Positions 8,866 to 18,011 of a DNA stretch of 49,648 nucleotides are shown here, piece after piece (position 1 is the stretch's first letter; every line of letters begins with the position of its first letter). The stretch is from Verrucomicrobiales bacterium (GTDB lineage Bacteria; Verrucomicrobiota; Verrucomicrobiia; Verrucomicrobiales; DEV007). The stretch lies in NCBI GenBank assembly GCA_030730365.1, contig JANQVJ010000002.1:1-49648 (forward strand). Reading direction: 5' to 3'. The position numbers were made by a program, and so were the translations under genes. The notes below the pieces were generated by a model, which made no database searches, was not told the DNA's origin, and worked only from the letters and a program-made list of their open reading frames with translations.

Positions 8866-8892
8866 CGATGATTCGATTCGAGTCTCTACCAC

Positions 8893-10320
8893 TTAGTAGC
8901 GGTAAAGCTCGGGCTTGTAGGGACCTTCGACGGGCACACCGATGTAACTCGCCTGCTCGTCGGTGAGCTTGGTGAGCTTGGCGCCAATCTTCTCAAGGTG
9001 AAGACGCGCGACTTCTTCGTCGAGCTTCTTGGGAAGAACGTAGACGCCGGGGGCGTAGATTTCCTTGTTCTTCCAGAGATCGATCTGGGCGAGGGTCTGG
9101 TTGGTGAAGCTGTTGCTCATCACGAAACTCGGGTGGCCGGTGGCACAGCCGAGGTTCACGAGACGGCCTTCGGCAAGCATGAAGAGCTGATTGCCGTTGG
9201 GGAGGTCGTAACGATCCACTTGGGGTTTGATCGTCGTCTTGCTAACGCCCTCGTGGTTGTTGAGCCTGGCGACCTGAATCTCATTGTCGAAGTGACCGAT
9301 GTTACAGACGACAGCCTGGTCTTTCATCGCGAGCATGTGGTCGAGACGGATGATGTCCTTGTTCCCGGTCGTGGTCACGTAGATGTCACCCCAGCCGAGG
9401 GTGTCCTCGATCGGGAGCACACGGAAACCTTCCATCGCGGCCTGGAGGGCACAGATGGGATCGATCTCGGTAATGACGACCTGGGCGCCGAATCCGCGCA
9501 TGGTCTGGGCGCAGCCTTTGCCGACATCACCGTAACCGCAGATGACGGCGACTTTGCCGGCGATCATGACGTCGGTGGCACGCTTGATGCCGTCGACGAG
9601 GGACTCGCGGCAACCGTAGAGGTTGTCGAACTTGGACTTGGTGACGGAGTCATTCACGTTGATCGCGGGGATGCGGAGCTTACCGGCCTCTGACATTTGG
9701 TAAAGACGGTGCACACCGGTGGTGGTCTCTTCGGAGACACCCTTCCAGTCTTTCATGTAGCTGGTGAACTTGATAGGGTCCTGTCCGTTGATGCGGCGGA
9801 GGAGATTTTTGATGATCGCTTCTTCCTCGCTCTCGGAGGGGCTGTCGATGAAAGAGGTATCCCCTTCTTCGAGTTCGGCGCCTTTGTGAATGAGGAGGGT
9901 CGCGTCGCCGCCGTCATCAACGATGAGCTGCGGTCCTTTGCCGTCGGGCCAGGTGAGGGCGGCCTCGGTGCAGTCCCAGTATTCTTCAAGAGTCTCGCCT
10001 TTCCAGGCGAAGACCGGGATCCCCGCTGCGGCGATTGCGGCGGCGGCGTGGTCCTGAGTCGAGAAGATGTTGCAGCTGCACCAGCGCACGTCGGCGCCGA
10101 GTTCCACGAGGGTCTCGATGAGGACAGCGGTCTGGATCGTCATGTGAAGGGATCCCATGATACGGACTCCCTTGAGTGGTTTCTCAGCGGCGTATTTGGC
10201 GCGGGTCGCCATGAGGCCCGGCATCTCGTGCTGGGCCACTTCGATTTCGAGGCGCCCGAAATGGGCGAGGCCGATATCGGCCACTTTATAGTCTTCTTTG
10301 ATTGCGATTGCTGTGCTCAT
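8893..10320 (-). CDS. ahcY: Adenosylhomocysteinase (SAH hydrolase)
   Basis: This 475-residue enzyme splits S-adenosylhomocysteine into adenosine and homocysteine, relieving product inhibition of methyltransferases. The NAD-binding loop is CGYGDVGKG, and [15 protein letters not shown] and [16 protein letters not shown] are hallmark segments; it ends in KPELYRY, the conserved C-terminal motif. I start it at the ATG at 10320; a GTG 33 bp upstream would add an unlikely leader. It lies 29 bp after metK, so the two form an operon for the methyl cycle, ended by a strong terminator. Confidence 0.98.
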   Translation of the reverse strand: MSTAIAIKEDYKVADIGLAHFGRLEIEVAQHEMPGLMATRAKYAAEKPLKGVRIMGSLHMTIQTAVLIETLVELGADVRWCSCNIFSTQDHAAAAIAAAGIPVFAWKGETLEEYWDCTEAALTWPDGKGPQLIVDDGGDATLLIHKGAELEEGDTSFIDSPSESEEEAIIKNLLRRINGQDPIKFTSYMKDWKGVSEETTTGVHRLYQMSEAGKLRIPAINVNDSVTKSKFDNLYGCRESLVDGIKRATDVMIAGKVAVICGYGDVGKGCAQTMRGFGAQVVITEIDPICALQAAMEGFRVLPIEDTLGWGDIYVTTTGNKDIIRLDHMLAMKDQAVVCNIGHFDNEIQVARLNNHEGVSKTTIKPQVDRYDLPNGNQLFMLAEGRLVNLGCATGHPSFVMSNSFTNQTLAQIDLWKNKEIYAPGVYVLPKKLDEEVARLHLEKIGAKLTKLTDEQASYIGVPVEGPYKPELYRY

Positions 10321-10349
10321 GTCTTTTGTCTTTGGTGATAGGTTAGACC

Positions 10350-11528
10350 TCACGCGCAGGCACTCTTGAGCGCTTCCGCCTTATCGGTTTTTTCCCAGGT
10401 CAGGGAATCGGTGTCGTCTTCACGCCCGAAATGACCGTAGTTCGTTGTCTTACGGTAGATGGGGCGAAGCAGATTCAGGTCGCGGATGAAATCCGCAGGC
10501 TTGAAGGAGAAAATCTCTTTGATCGCCTTGATGATCTTCGCGTCGTCGACCTGGTTCGTGCCGAAGGTGTCGACGTGAACGCTGACGGGCTGCGGGTAAC
10601 CGATGGCGTAGGCGAGCTGGAGTTCGCAACGCTCGGCGAGACCGGCGGCAACGACGTTCTTCGCAACGTAACGCGCCATGTAGGCGGCGGAGCGATCGAC
10701 CTTGCTCGGGTCTTTGCCGGAAAAGGCGCCCCCTCCATGACGGCCCATACCGCCGTAGGTGTCGACGATAATTTTGCGGCCGGTGAGGCCGCAGTCACCT
10801 TCGGGTCCGCCGATGATGAAAAGACCGGTCGGGTTGATGTGGTACTCGGTCTCGGGAGTGAGAAGTTCGCCGGGGATGACGGCTTCGATGAGTTCCTTTT
10901 TCAGGATCTCGCGAATCTCGGCGGTGGTGATGTCGGCACTGTGCTGGGTCGAGACGACGACAGCGGTGACGCGGGTAGGCTTGCCATCGACGTATTCCAT
11001 CGAGACCTGCGTCTTGGAATCGGGACGCAGCCAGGTGTGCTTGCCGCTCTTGCGGAGATCGGTGATGGTCCGCCCGAGCTGGTGCGAGTAAGCGATCGGC
11101 GCCGGCATGAGCGAGGGAGTCTCGCGCACGGCATAACCGAACATGATGCCCTGGTCACCGGCGCCCTGCTCGGCTGTTTCCTTGCCTTCCGCGGCAGCGG
11201 CGTCGACGCCCTGAGCGATGTCGGGTGACTGCTGGCCGATTGCGTTCAGTAAGAAAAAGGTGTCCGCATTAAACTTGCAGTCGGCATTGGTGTAGCCGAT
11301 CTCAACCATGGCGGCTTTGACGACCTCGCGGTAATCAAACTTCGCACCGGTCGTAATCTCGCCGCCGAGAACAACGATGTTATCTTTCACCATCGTTTCA
11401 CAGGCGACCCGGGAGGCGGTGTCCTGCTCAAAACACGCATCGACGATCGAGTCGGAGATGGTGTCACATACTTTGTCAGGGTGCCCTTCGGTTACTGACT
11501 CGGAGGAAAAAATATAGGAGTTTGCCAT
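10350..11528 (-). CDS. metK: S-adenosylmethionine synthase
   Basis: This 392-residue enzyme makes SAM from methionine and ATP. Seen are the N-terminal [14 protein letters not shown] methionine/ATP site, [12 protein letters not shown], and the glycine-rich [16 protein letters not shown] loop, all conserved in MetK. It is the first gene of metK-ahcY. The divergent neighbour is an ArsR-type HTH/methyltransferase fusion 47 bp away, a likely regulator. The short region rules out a large SAM riboswitch. Confidence 0.98.
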   Translation of the reverse strand: MANSYIFSSESVTEGHPDKVCDTISDSIVDACFEQDTASRVACETMVKDNIVVLGGEITTGAKFDYREVVKAAMVEIGYTNADCKFNADTFFLLNAIGQQSPDIAQGVDAAAAEGKETAEQGAGDQGIMFGYAVRETPSLMPAPIAYSHQLGRTITDLRKSGKHTWLRPDSKTQVSMEYVDGKPTRVTAVVVSTQHSADITTAEIREILKKELIEAVIPGELLTPETEYHINPTGLFIIGGPEGDCGLTGRKIIVDTYGGMGRHGGGAFSGKDPSKVDRSAAYMARYVAKNVVAAGLAERCELQLAYAIGYPQPVSVHVDTFGTNQVDDAKIIKAIKEIFSFKPADFIRDLNLLRPIYRKTTNYGHFGREDDTDSLTWEKTDKAEALKSACA

Positions 11529-11534
11529 GTCGTA

Positions 11535-11562
11535 TTTACAAATCTTGATTCGTTGATAGAAT
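11535..11562 (+). promoter_or_regulatory. Promoter of the ArsR-methyltransferase gene
   Basis: TTTACA (11535-11540) and TAGAAT (11557-11562) are 16 bp apart, each one mismatch from consensus. The predicted start near 11569 leaves a leader of only about 7 nt before the ATG at 11576. Confidence 0.6.
11541..11550. promoter_or_regulatory. Candidate operator, AATC-TT-GATT inverted repeat
   Basis: AATC and GATT are perfect complements with a 2-bp spacer. The site lies inside the spacer of the regulator's own promoter and just below the metK -10, so a bound protein could block both. Assignment as an operator is inference. Confidence 0.35.
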
Positions 11563-11585
11563 AATCTACCCGATCATGTCGTCAA
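11558..11585 (-). promoter_or_regulatory. Promoter of metK-ahcY
   Basis: On the minus strand TTGACG (11585-11580) and TATTCT (11563-11558) are 16 bp apart. The -35 lies within the first codons of the divergent regulator gene, and the -10 overlaps the regulator's own -10, so the two polymerases cannot both occupy the site. Confidence 0.5.
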
Positions 11586-12505
11586 TTTTAAAATCGCTGC
11601 GATTGATCGCCGACCCCACCCGTTTGAGGATCTTGAATCTCCTGCGTCGCGAGGACCTCTCGGTCGTCGAGCTTCAGGACATTCTGGGGATGGGACAATC
11701 GCGAATTTCCTCCCAACTTTCCCAGTTGAGGCTCGCGAAGCTGGTGACGGACCGTCGCTCGGGGAAAAACATCATTTACACCTTCGGGAACGACACCACC
11801 GCAATCGACGACAGGCTTCTCCAAGCTCTCGATCTGGCGATGTCGGACATCGAGGAGATCGCCGACGACTGCGCCTCGCTCGATCTCACCCTCGGGAAAC
11901 GTAAGGACAAGGCCCGCGCCTACTTTGACGCGCTCGCGGGAAAGTTCGGCCGCACCTACTGCCCGGGGCGCTCGTGGAAAGCGCTCGCCGAGACGCTCCT
12001 GAAGCTGATGCCGCCCATGGTCATCGCGGATCTCGGCGCGGGCGAGGGCACTTTTTCCCAACTTCTCGCGCAGCGGGCCGAGAAGGTCATCGCGGTCGAT
12101 AACTCGGAGAAGATGGTCGAGTTCGGCGCCTCGGTCGCCCGGGAGAACGGCTACCTGAATCTCGAGTATCGCCTCGGCGAGATCGAGTCTCCGCCCATAG
12201 CCGACGGGACCGTGGACCTCGCCTTCTTCAGCCAGTCGCTCCACCACGCCGAGCATCCCGATCTCGCCATTGCCGCGGCCCATCGCATCCTGAAGCCGGG
12301 CGGTCGCATCATCATCCTCGACCTTCTGAAACATCAGTTCGAAGACGCCCGCGATCTCTACGCCGATATCTGGCTGGGATTTTCGGAGCTGGATATCTCC
12401 CGATTCCTGAAAAACAGCGGGTTCCGGGAGATCGAGATGTCGGTGGTCGACCGCGAGCCCGACCCTCCGCATTTCCAGACGGTGATGGCGCTGGCGCAAA
12501 AATGA
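11576..12505 (+). CDS. ArsR-family HTH fused to class I SAM-dependent methyltransferase
   Basis: This 309-residue protein has an ArsR-type winged helix at residues 1-80 (IADPTRLRILNLLRREDLSV, then the recognition helix GQSRISSQLSQLR). A linker leads to a Rossmann methyltransferase domain at about 125-305: motif I is ADLGAGEGTF (151-160), the acidic residue that binds the ribose is in VIAVDNS (171-177), and LKPGGRIIILDLL follows. There are no ArsR metal-binding cysteines near the HTH. It is divergent from metK-ahcY over 47 bp. SahR, an ArsR-family repressor of SAM-cycle genes that responds to SAH, is known in Desulfovibrio; by analogy this protein may sense SAM or SAH through its methyltransferase fold. 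Whether it also methylates something is open. Confidence 0.88.
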   Translation: MSSILKSLRLIADPTRLRILNLLRREDLSVVELQDILGMGQSRISSQLSQLRLAKLVTDRRSGKNIIYTFGNDTTAIDDRLLQALDLAMSDIEEIADDCASLDLTLGKRKDKARAYFDALAGKFGRTYCPGRSWKALAETLLKLMPPMVIADLGAGEGTFSQLLAQRAEKVIAVDNSEKMVEFGASVARENGYLNLEYRLGEIESPPIADGTVDLAFFSQSLHHAEHPDLAIAAAHRILKPGGRIIILDLLKHQFEDARDLYADIWLGFSELDISRFLKNSGFREIEMSVVDREPDPPHFQTVMALAQK

Positions 12506-12582
12506 GCGTAGGTTCTCCCGAAGCAATGCTGGTTATTCGAACCGGCTAATTTCTTCCCTCCTTCACGCGTCCTCGCTGCATC

Positions 12583-13428
12583 GTGCTACTGTTTTCTCCA
12601 TCCGTCTTTTTCAGGCGCCTTCCCGCGCTCCCCTTGCTCGTGACCGTCGCTGCGATGGCCGCCGCGGCACACGCCGACTGGAAGATCGAGGATCAGTCTC
12701 CCGCCCAGAGCGCGGATTCACCGCTCGTCATTGAAAAGAAGGTCATCACCGAGGCAGGAGAGACGGGCTTCTTCTCGACCCGCCGCATCGATCTGGTCTG
12801 GTTCAATGCCTCGGAGTTCACCCTCAAAGTGATCGACAACGGCCCCATGGCGACGCCTAACTACCCGGGGCTCGCGGCCGCGATGCAGGCGCACGGGTGC
12901 CTCGCCGGCTGCAACGGCGGCTTTTTCCTGAAAGACCACGCTCCCTCAGGTCTCATGATCGCCGACGGAACCCCGCTGGGGCGCTTCGGCGAGGGGGCCC
13001 TCCTCAGCGGTGTCCTGCTCTCGAGCGGCAATCACAGTCCCTATCTTCTGCGGCGCGCCGAGTATGACGGAGCGAAATACAAAGCCACCGACCTCATCCA
13101 AGCGGGTCCTTTCCTCGTCGATCAGGGAGCCACGGTGAGAGGCCTCTCACCGGAAAACTCGCGTCGGCGCACCTTCGTCATCCATGACGGCGGGAAATGG
13201 TTCGCCCTCGGCCTCTCCGACCCGTTCACCCTCGCGGAGCTGGGAATAATCCTCGCCCGGGATGACTTTTCCCCCTCCCACCCCATTTACCGGGCTCTCA
13301 ACCTTGACGGCGGCACCTCCTCCGGTCTCTACTACGAACGCGGCGGCGCGGGAGAACCTCTCCGGATCGAGCCCTACAAGACGGTCCGCAACTTTGTGGG
13401 GATCATCCCGAGAGCACGTCCCCGATAA
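12583..13428 (+). CDS. Phosphodiester glycosidase-like (NAGPA/DUF2233) exported protein
   Basis: This 281-residue protein starts at a GTG at 12583, chosen because it opens a full signal peptide (RRLPALPLLVTVAAMAAAAHA) that no in-frame ATG provides. The NAGPA/DUF2233 fold is indicated by GCNGGFF near residue 107 and LNLDGGTSSGLYY near 240, the two conserved glycine-rich segments. Family members cleave GlcNAc-1-phosphodiesters or act on cell-wall glycans; the substrate here is unknown. It ends 49 bp before the sigma factor gene on the same strand and may share a transcript with it. Confidence 0.82.
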   Translation: MLLFSPSVFFRRLPALPLLVTVAAMAAAAHADWKIEDQSPAQSADSPLVIEKKVITEAGETGFFSTRRIDLVWFNASEFTLKVIDNGPMATPNYPGLAAAMQAHGCLAGCNGGFFLKDHAPSGLMIADGTPLGRFGEGALLSGVLLSSGNHSPYLLRRAEYDGAKYKATDLIQAGPFLVDQGATVRGLSPENSRRRTFVIHDGGKWFALGLSDPFTLAELGIILARDDFSPSHPIYRALNLDGGTSSGLYYERGGAGEPLRIEPYKTVRNFVGIIPRARPR

Positions 13429-13477
13429 AAGGAAAAAGAGGCTGTCACGAAAATCCCTGCCCGGGATATACTGCTTC

Positions 13478-14047
13478 GTGAGCGAGACGATAAATGAAGA
13501 CGACCTCGTCGTTCGTGTGCAAAAGGGAGATCTGAGCGCCTTCGAGCGACTCCTCGACCTCCATAGTTCGCACCTGCGGGCCTTTGTCGCCATGAAATTG
13601 CCCGTGCCCCACCTCATCGACGAGATCGCCCACGAGACCTTTGTCTTTTCCCACCGCCATATCATGGACTTCAAGGCAGGGACCGATTTCGGCAAATGGT
13701 TGCGGGCGATCGCTTTTAACCTCATCCGCAAAGAGACCCTGCGCCACCAGCGCCTTGCGAAGAATCACGGTAAGTTTCTCGAGCACCATCTCGTGCAGCA
13801 GTCGGTGCGAGGTGACTTCGCTCCCGAGCTCCCTCTCGTGAACTTTCTCGAAGAATGTCTCAACCGGCTCCCCGAGCAGCAACGCAAACTACTCGAACAC
13901 AAATACACTCTCTCGGAATCCTCCCGGGAGATCGCCATCGCGTTCGGTCAGAGCGATGCCTGGGTCCGTACCACCCTCTGCCGTGTCCGCTCAGCGCTGC
14001 GCCAATGCATCGAACAGAAATTAAACGGATCCCCGGAACTACTTTGA
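13478..14047 (+). CDS. ECF-type RNA polymerase sigma factor
   Basis: This 189-residue protein is taken to start at GTG 13478; a longer frame upstream lies inside the preceding gene. Sigma region 2 spans about 5-80 (DDLVVRVQKGDLSAFERLL, then IAHETFVFSHRHI and GKWLRAIAFNLIRKE). Region 4 spans 125-180, with LPEQQRKLLEHKY and an HTH (SSREIAIAFGQSDAWVRTTLCRVRS, given here in part as AFGQSDAWVRTTL). It fits the ECF subgroup common in Planctomycetes and Verrucomicrobia. It sits 13 bp before a FecR/LamG membrane protein that probably acts as its anti-sigma partner. A TATACT box ends only 5 bp before the GTG, so the message may be almost leaderless. Confidence 0.88.
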   Translation: MSETINEDDLVVRVQKGDLSAFERLLDLHSSHLRAFVAMKLPVPHLIDEIAHETFVFSHRHIMDFKAGTDFGKWLRAIAFNLIRKETLRHQRLAKNHGKFLEHHLVQQSVRGDFAPELPLVNFLEECLNRLPEQQRKLLEHKYTLSESSREIAIAFGQSDAWVRTTLCRVRSALRQCIEQKLNGSPELL

Positions 14048-14060
14048 CCTTTTCCCTCCC

Positions 14061-15653
14061 TTGGACTCTCAACATCTAGAAGCTTATCTCGCCGGCGAAC
14101 TTGACGACAATGGTCGGCTTCAGGCGGAGCATGCTCTCCGCCATGACAGCGATCTGCGGGCAAGCTTCGTGGCTCAGGCGCAGATGGAGGCCGCGCTAAG
14201 GGTTCTGATGAGCCCAGCCGGACAGGATCGCGACGAAGTTTTCAATCAGGGCGTCATCGCCCGACTGCGCTCGGAAGGGGCCGGGGACAACCGCGGCTTC
14301 GCCAAATCGGTTCTCACCGAGATCGTCGAAGAGCGCGAAGGCCTGCGACCTCTGCGCTGGCCACTTCTCATACAGACAGGTTTGATCTCCGCCGCCGCCT
14401 CGATCGGGCTTCTGCTGCTGCTGCAAACGGTCATCTTCGATGAGACCACCTCGGGCCTGACCCGCAGCCTGGAGCCCCTCAGCCCGGCCGGATTCGCCGC
14501 CCGGATTGAAAGGAGTGAGAATGTCCACTGGTCGGAGAGCACGGTTAATCGAGTCCGCGACGACGGCTGGCTCTCGACTGGTCTGCTCCAGCTCGAGTCG
14601 GGCACGCTTCTGATCGCATTCAACTCCGGTGCCACCACCCTCATCGAAGGCCCGGCCGAACTTAGTATCGAGTCAGGAAACCGCATGTTCTTGAAATCCG
14701 GGAGACTTACGGCGGAGGTGCCGCCGGCCGCCTCGGGCTTTACGGTCAACACCCCCAGACTGAATGCCGTCGATATCGGCACCCGCTTCGGAGTGACCGT
14801 TGAGGAAAACGGAGACTCTGAACTACACGTGATGGAAGGCGAAGTCGAAGTCAGCCGCACAAGCGGAAACTCGGTAGCCACCCTCGTCCGCGAAGGCCTC
14901 GCTCTTAGAGCGGACAACCGGACCCGCAATGAACTAAAGCCCATCCCCTACGCGGGTGATTTCTTCAAATTACAACTCGGTGAAGTCAGCGAGCCGCAGC
15001 CGGCGCTTCGTTACTCTTTCAATGAGACAGTCGGGGCTCTGGTTGAGGATTCAGGCAGCACGCCTCTTTTTGACGTGCCCATCATCGCCCCGGGAGAACT
15101 CGACCGATCCCCCCGTCGCGGCCCCGGGAAGAGCGGGGGCGGGCTCGTCTTCCAGCCGGGAGAGACGCTCGATGTACCCCTCTCCCGCGACTTCCGTCTC
15201 GAGTCACCCCACACGGTGACTTTCTGGATCAAACTCCCCCCCAAAATCGGGCAGAGCGATCAGGAACAAATCCTGGAATACGGTCGCGATGGGCTGAGTT
15301 GGAAAGTGAGTTGCAATCTGGAATCCGGCCGGGGCGTACGCGGAGCGCTCAAAGTCGCCTGCGCGGAGGGTCACATTATCGGGAGCACGGATCTCGCCGA
15401 CGGGAACTGGCACCACGTCGCGTATCGTTTCATCGGTGGCAGCGAGAGCGACATCACTTCGCACCTGCAGCTCTTCGTCGACGGGAAGCCCGAGACACTG
15501 AGCGATTCCCGTTCCGGCACGACGCGGCCCAGTCGGGCCGGTAATCTCCGCCTCGGCGGGGGAAAGACAGAGGGATTCCAGGGCTGGATCGATGAACTGG
15601 CCCTCTACCGTGAAGCGGTCTCAACCCGGGCGATCCAGAACCTCATCGATTGA
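14061..15653 (+). CDS. FecR-like anti-sigma/LamG membrane protein
   Basis: This 530-residue protein seems to start at TTG 14061, 13 bp after the sigma gene; no ATG or GTG is better placed. Residues 1-95 resemble the cytoplasmic part of anti-sigma proteins (LEAYLAGELDDNGRLQAEH). One membrane helix covers 101-126. Outside the membrane lies a FecR domain at about 175-290 (TTLIEGPAELSIES, DIGTRFGVTV, LHVMEGEVEVS), then a concanavalin/LamG-like domain at 320-528 (HTVTFWIKLP, WHHVAYRF, WIDELALYREA). This sigma + FecR-LamG pairing is a known Planctomycetes/Verrucomicrobia arrangement. The LamG part suggests that the signal is a glycan; that is inference. Confidence 0.85.
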   Translation: MDSQHLEAYLAGELDDNGRLQAEHALRHDSDLRASFVAQAQMEAALRVLMSPAGQDRDEVFNQGVIARLRSEGAGDNRGFAKSVLTEIVEEREGLRPLRWPLLIQTGLISAAASIGLLLLLQTVIFDETTSGLTRSLEPLSPAGFAARIERSENVHWSESTVNRVRDDGWLSTGLLQLESGTLLIAFNSGATTLIEGPAELSIESGNRMFLKSGRLTAEVPPAASGFTVNTPRLNAVDIGTRFGVTVEENGDSELHVMEGEVEVSRTSGNSVATLVREGLALRADNRTRNELKPIPYAGDFFKLQLGEVSEPQPALRYSFNETVGALVEDSGSTPLFDVPIIAPGELDRSPRRGPGKSGGGLVFQPGETLDVPLSRDFRLESPHTVTFWIKLPPKIGQSDQEQILEYGRDGLSWKVSCNLESGRGVRGALKVACAEGHIIGSTDLADGNWHHVAYRFIGGSESDITSHLQLFVDGKPETLSDSRSGTTRPSRAGNLRLGGGKTEGFQGWIDELALYREAVSTRAIQNLID

Positions 15654-15757
15654 TTCCTTTCTTTCATCGAATAATTATCAGTCTAAATTTTTCTTTTGTC
15701 ACAAAGCTCTGTTCCCCCGCTATACCAATTTAGAATCTACCCTTCTTTTAAACCTCA

Positions 15758-17971
15758 ATGAATACCCGAACTCTAAAAACTCTGTTATTTGCCCTCTCCG
15801 GCGGGCTCTTTCTGACGGTGGCACCGGTGCATGCGGAAATGCGCACCTGGACTTCTGCCGATGGTAAAACTCTGCAAGCGGACTTTTCAGGAACGGCGGG
15901 AGCCGGGGCCAATGCCGTGGTCAAGCTTAAGCTCGCCGATGGCTCCCTCATCGACTATCCGATAGCCAAACTGAGCGAGGCGGATCGACTTTTCGTCAAG
16001 GGTAACCTCCCTACCGATCCTGCCGCCTTGGCTGCCGAGATCGACAAACTCGTCCTCAACAAGCTGAAAGAGAGCTACTATGGTCTTCGCGAGGAACTCA
16101 CCGCCCTCCCTCAGAAAGCCGACCTTACGGCTGCCGAGAAAGTGAAGCGCAAAGAGGAAATCGAGAGGGAGATGCTGATGTGCGTCCCCAACGAGATGAC
16201 AAACGACAACCAGTTCCTGCGCCGCATCTACCTCGACGTCGCCGGGCGCATCCCCACCTTTGACGAGGCGGAAGCCTTCCTCAGTGACCGCGCCCCCAAT
16301 AAGCGCGCGGTCCTTATCGACAAACTCCTCGATTCTGAAGGGTTCGTGATGCGCATGTATACCTATTATGCTGACATCCTTCGAATCCGCGAGGGGATCA
16401 CAATGATGGGGAACGGCGATCTCAAGGCCGATCCCTACATCGAATACATCAAGGCGAGTATCCGGGAAGACAAACCTTATGATGCTCTCGTCCGCGAGCT
16501 CCTCACGGCAAAGGGTAAAATCTGGGAAGAGCCGGCCGTCGGATACCTTATCTCCGACCAGGGCATGCGTCTTTGCAACCTTTCCAACACCTTCACCATC
16601 TTCATGGGCACCGAGATCACCTGCGCCCAGTGCCACGACCACCCCTTCGAAGAAGTATACCAAATGGACTTCTACAAGATGGCGGCCTTCATGGGCACGA
16701 CCGAGACGACGGCCCGCGGTGGAAATGCCATGATGATGATGGGCAGCGGCGACTACCGCGCCGAGATCGACCGCATGAATAAGGTGCTTCTCGACGCCGG
16801 CAAACTCCGTCCCAATCAAACGCAGGACCAGAACCTCGGTCAATGGTTCGGAACGCACCGCATCCAGGTCGTCGATACGGATTCCAACGTCGTAAAGCTT
16901 CCTCACGATTACAATTACGACGACGGTGAGCCTGAAATGAAAGTCGATCCCGGCACCTATTTTGGTGACAAAGCCGACCTTTCCAAATACGAGACCCCGC
17001 GCGAAGCCTTTGCCGACTGGGTCGTATCTCCCGGAAACCCCCGCTTCACGATCAATGCGGTAAACCGCTTCTGGAAGATGGCCTTTGGTCTCGCCCAGAT
17101 CGAGCCCGTCTATAACATCCCCGGTCACCTCGACGGCCAGGCTCAGAACTACGAGCTTCTTACCTTCCTCGAAGAGATGATGAAAGACTTCGACTTCAGC
17201 GTGAAGGATTTCTTCCGCGTGGTTTATAACACCACCACCTACCAGCGCGAGGCCGAGACGTTCACCCCGAGCCTCACCCAGGTGGATAAAGGGACCTACC
17301 ACTTCCCCGGTCCTGTACTTCGTCGCATGACGGCAGAGCAGATCTGGGACTCCCTCGTCGCCCTCACGACCGCTGATCCCGAGTCAGTTGTTCGGCGCGG
17401 TGCCGATGAATACAAGCAGGTCATGAACGTAGACCCCGCATCTCTGAAAACGGCAGACGAAATTCTCAAGTGGAAAGAAGACTTCTCTAATGCGAGCAAG
17501 CTGCAGAAATACAGCGGCGAAGTCGTCTCCCGCGAAGACAATGTCGGCGGGGCACAGATGTTCCGTGCTTCCGAACTCCGCCAGCCGATGCCGGCGGATC
17601 ACTTTCTGCGGATGTTCGGTCAGTCGGATAAGCAACTCATCGAAAATCAGTTCCTCACCGGATCGGCACCGCAGGTAATGTCGCTGCTCAATGGCCAAAT
17701 CACCAATGCCGTGCTCACCAGCCCCGATGCCTACCTCATTAAAGAGATCGCCTTTGGAAAAGGGTCAAAGCGTGACAATGTGGACAAGATTTTCCTCAGT
17801 GTCCTCTCCCGCTACCCGAGTTCTCAGGAAAAGACCGTAGCCCAGTCCGGGATGCGCGCCAAGACCGACCGCGACATGAACGAGGCCGAAAAGTTGAAGC
17901 TCGAAGCCCAAGCTATCGGCAACGTGATCTGGGCTCTCGTCAACACCCGTGAGTTCATGTTCATCCAGTAA
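15758..17971 (+). CDS. SHD1-like / DUF1549 / DUF1553 exported protein
   Basis: This 737-residue protein has a signal peptide (1-26), then an SHD1-like small beta domain at 27-80 (MRTWTSADGKTLQADFSG ... IDYPIAKLSEAD). DUF1549 follows at about 140-345, with FLRRIYLDVAGRIPT and the Cys-rich CAQCHDHPF (Cys289, Cys292, His293). DUF1553 occupies about 420-715, starting FADWVVSPGNPRFTINAVNRFW. Such proteins are abundant in Planctomycetes and Verrucomicrobia and usually carry a cytochrome-c-like PSD1 domain at the start; here SHD1 replaces it. The CxxCH could bind heme or metal. Biochemical role is not established. It is followed 40 bp later by DUF1501, its usual partner. Confidence 0.92.
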   Translation: MNTRTLKTLLFALSGGLFLTVAPVHAEMRTWTSADGKTLQADFSGTAGAGANAVVKLKLADGSLIDYPIAKLSEADRLFVKGNLPTDPAALAAEIDKLVLNKLKESYYGLREELTALPQKADLTAAEKVKRKEEIEREMLMCVPNEMTNDNQFLRRIYLDVAGRIPTFDEAEAFLSDRAPNKRAVLIDKLLDSEGFVMRMYTYYADILRIREGITMMGNGDLKADPYIEYIKASIREDKPYDALVRELLTAKGKIWEEPAVGYLISDQGMRLCNLSNTFTIFMGTEITCAQCHDHPFEEVYQMDFYKMAAFMGTTETTARGGNAMMMMGSGDYRAEIDRMNKVLLDAGKLRPNQTQDQNLGQWFGTHRIQVVDTDSNVVKLPHDYNYDDGEPEMKVDPGTYFGDKADLSKYETPREAFADWVVSPGNPRFTINAVNRFWKMAFGLAQIEPVYNIPGHLDGQAQNYELLTFLEEMMKDFDFSVKDFFRVVYNTTTYQREAETFTPSLTQVDKGTYHFPGPVLRRMTAEQIWDSLVALTTADPESVVRRGADEYKQVMNVDPASLKTADEILKWKEDFSNASKLQKYSGEVVSREDNVGGAQMFRASELRQPMPADHFLRMFGQSDKQLIENQFLTGSAPQVMSLLNGQITNAVLTSPDAYLIKEIAFGKGSKRDNVDKIFLSVLSRYPSSQEKTVAQSGMRAKTDRDMNEAEKLKLEAQAIGNVIWALVNTREFMFIQ

Positions 17972-18011
17972 ACCATCCCCTTTTTCGAAACCCGTATCCC
18001 TCTAGAAAATC

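Noticed and set aside
11529..11575. Possible SAM or SAH riboswitch before metK
   Set aside because: Only 47 bp separate the two divergent starts, too little for any SAM riboswitch plus promoter on the metK side.
15887..17302. 471-codon open frame antisense to the DUF1549/DUF1553 gene
   Set aside because: Antisense artefact of codon bias; no recognisable domain, and the sense gene is well supported.
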